Shown in pieces: positions 62,859 through 64,000 of a stretch of DNA of 64,000 nucleotides. Position numbers and translations under genes: made by a program. The notes below the pieces were generated by a model. The model was not told the DNA's origin and did not search any database. It worked only from the letters and a program-made list of their open reading frames with translations. Positions within the stretch are counted from its first letter, which is position 1. The number at the start of each line of letters is the position of its first letter. Source of the stretch: an uncultured Pelagibacteraceae bacterium (GTDB lineage Bacteria; Pseudomonadota; Alphaproteobacteria; Pelagibacterales; Pelagibacteraceae); the NCBI GenBank assembly GCA_902560805.1, contig CACENW010000004.1:1-64000 (forward strand). The letters run 5' to 3'.

Positions 62859-64000
62859 ATGGATAATAAAACTAATTATGAATATTTATTATCTGACTTA
62901 ACTGTTTTAAGTGGCGTTGGTATAAAAACAACTAATTTACTTAAAAAAAAGAATATTAACAATATCTTTGACTTACTTTGGAAGCTTCCAAAAGCTTATA
63001 CAGATAGAAGTTTGTCAACAAAAATCAAAGATTTAAAAATTGGTGAAAATCAAACTGTTACTGTTGTGGCAAAAAAATATTTGTTTCCACGAATTAGGAA
63101 ATTGCCAAATAGAGTTAAATGTTCAGATGAAACAGGTGAATTAGATTGTGTTTTTTTTAATAGTTATGAGGGATACATAAAAAAAATATTACCTTTGGGA
63201 AAAGAAATAACTGTAAGTGGCAAAATTGGATATTTTAAAAATAAATATCAAATTACTAATCCAAAGTATGTTTCTGAGGATTCTAGTTTGATAAAACAAG
63301 TACATAACAAATATTCATTGACTGATGGAATATCTGAAAAAATATATAATAAAATTATCAACCAAATAATTGATAATTTACCAAACCTTAAGGAATGGCA
63401 TTCAAATAAAATTTTAAATAAATTCAATAATATCAGTTGGAATGATGCCATTAAAGAATTGCATAAATATGAAAATATAGGAAAATACAAAGATCATTTT
63501 TACCAAAGACTCGCCTATGATGAAATATTTGCAACATTTTTAGTTAATTCAGAAATAAGAAAAAAAATAAAGAAATTTAAGAAAAAAAATAAAATTATTA
63601 ATTTCATTAAGCAAAAAAAACTAATTAATAATTTAGATTTTTCATTAACAGATGATCAGATCAAATCAGTTAACGAAATAAATAAAGATTTGGTATCCTC
63701 AACAAAAATGTTCAGGCTATTACAAGGGGATGTTGGAAGTGGAAAAACAATTGTTTCGTTGATAGCTGCATTCAATACAATTAATTCTGGTTTTCAAGTT
63801 GCTGTTATGGCTCCTACCGAAATACTAGCTAGACAGCATTATGATTTAGCAAAAAAAATATTTCCTTCAAATATATCGACAAAGTTAATTTCTGGTAAAT
63901 CTGATTACAAAGAAAAAAAAATAATCTTAAATGAATTAATAAATAATAATATTAATATTGTTTTTGGCACTCATGCAATTTTCCAAAAAAATGTAAAATT
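62859..64000 (+). CDS. recG: ATP-dependent DNA helicase RecG, 5' part (runs off the window)
   Basis: Open from ATG 62859 to the window end without a stop. N-terminal wedge domain: LSGVGIKTTNLLKKKNINNIFDLLWKLPKAYTDRS (residues ~16-50). OB-fold with VKCSDETGELDCVFFN. Helicase motif I GDVGSGKTIVSLIAAF (near residue 290), motif Ia APTEILARQHYD and FGTHAIFQ near the edge. It remodels stalled forks. The gene is cut by the window, so the C-terminal helicase domain is not visible. Confidence 0.93.
   Translation, partial: MDNKTNYEYLLSDLTVLSGVGIKTTNLLKKKNINNIFDLLWKLPKAYTDRSLSTKIKDLKIGENQTVTVVAKKYLFPRIRKLPNRVKCSDETGELDCVFFNSYEGYIKKILPLGKEITVSGKIGYFKNKYQITNPKYVSEDSSLIKQVHNKYSLTDGISEKIYNKIINQIIDNLPNLKEWHSNKILNKFNNISWNDAIKELHKYENIGKYKDHFYQRLAYDEIFATFLVNSEIRKKIKKFKKKNKIINFIKQKKLINNLDFSLTDDQIKSVNEINKDLVSSTKMFRLLQGDVGSGKTIVSLIAAFNTINSGFQVAVMAPTEILARQHYDLAKKIFPSNISTKLISGKSDYKEKKIILNELINNNINIVFGTHAIFQKNVK

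Overview
The window looks like a piece of a streamlined, very AT-rich alphaproteobacterial chromosome of the SAR11 (Pelagibacter) type. The supporting signs are the base composition, gene starts and stops that overlap or abut almost everywhere, a complete heterotetrameric sarcosine oxidase operon, a K+-independent H+-pyrophosphatase, and a metY leader that carries a SAM-II aptamer followed by a SAM-V aptamer. That tandem leader is known from marine bacteria including SAR11. The clade assignment is an inference from these features; no search was run.

Layout. 1-2.2 kb: the end of a trhO-type tRNA hydroxylase, a MATE exporter and a thermonuclease-like protein. 2.2-7.3 kb (minus): soxBDAG, which turns sarcosine into glycine and methylene-THF. 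7.4-9.6 kb: tRNA-Ser(GCU) convergent with a Slt-type lytic transglycosylase. 9.7-17 kb (plus): dapA-smpB-folK-rsh-pyrE-pdxJ-acpS-lepB-rnc-recO, facing hemB. 18-25.4 kb (plus): a 2OG-oxygenase-like gene, rpiB, glyA, nrdR, then a riboflavin block (ribD-ribE-ribBA-like-ribH) with nusB and thiL. 25.5-31.9 kb: hppA, bamE (minus), a cytochrome bc1 chaperone-like gene, rpmF, plsX, ihfA, a MerR-like regulator, rpmG, chorismate mutase and ctaA. 32-38.7 kb: metY with its riboswitches, rplM-rpsI, argC, a small lipoprotein, hom and two transporters.

The accessory part is 38.7-51.6 kb. It opens with a 542-base gene-free stretch that holds a possible small RNA. Next come four small minus-strand genes (an MGMT-like gene, a GNAT gene, a DUF2938-type gene and a 56-residue membrane protein). 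Then there is an intact tyrosine recombinase preceded by a 14-7-14 inverted repeat and followed directly by a sulfotransferase and a glycosyltransferase. A convergent minus-strand cluster follows (two epimerase/dehydratases, two glycosyltransferases, a GIY-YIG protein), ending 2 bases from the 3' end of tRNA-Glu. This looks like a small surface-polysaccharide island. Beyond it lie glpX, an SbmA/BacA-like transporter, an NDUFS4-like complex I subunit, a GT34-like glycosyltransferase and tRNA-Pro.

51.7-64 kb is core again: a zinc-ribbon membrane protein, nhaA and a glutathione peroxidase (plus); then a long minus-strand run (rarD, mltB-like, rlpA-like/SPOR, dacA-like, tmk, holB, metG, tatD, MBL-fold hydrolase) of envelope and replication/translation genes; tRNA-Ser(UGA), sdhE and the start of recG, which runs off the window.

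Functionally, soxBDAG, glyA, metY and hom form a one-carbon/glycine/methionine theme. The most interesting non-standard items are the recombinase-linked dyad, the candidate small RNA, the ORFs that begin directly at tRNA 3' ends, the CxC-type zinc ribbon of NrdR and several shortened or degenerate enzymes (Rsh, RibBA, RlpA-like).
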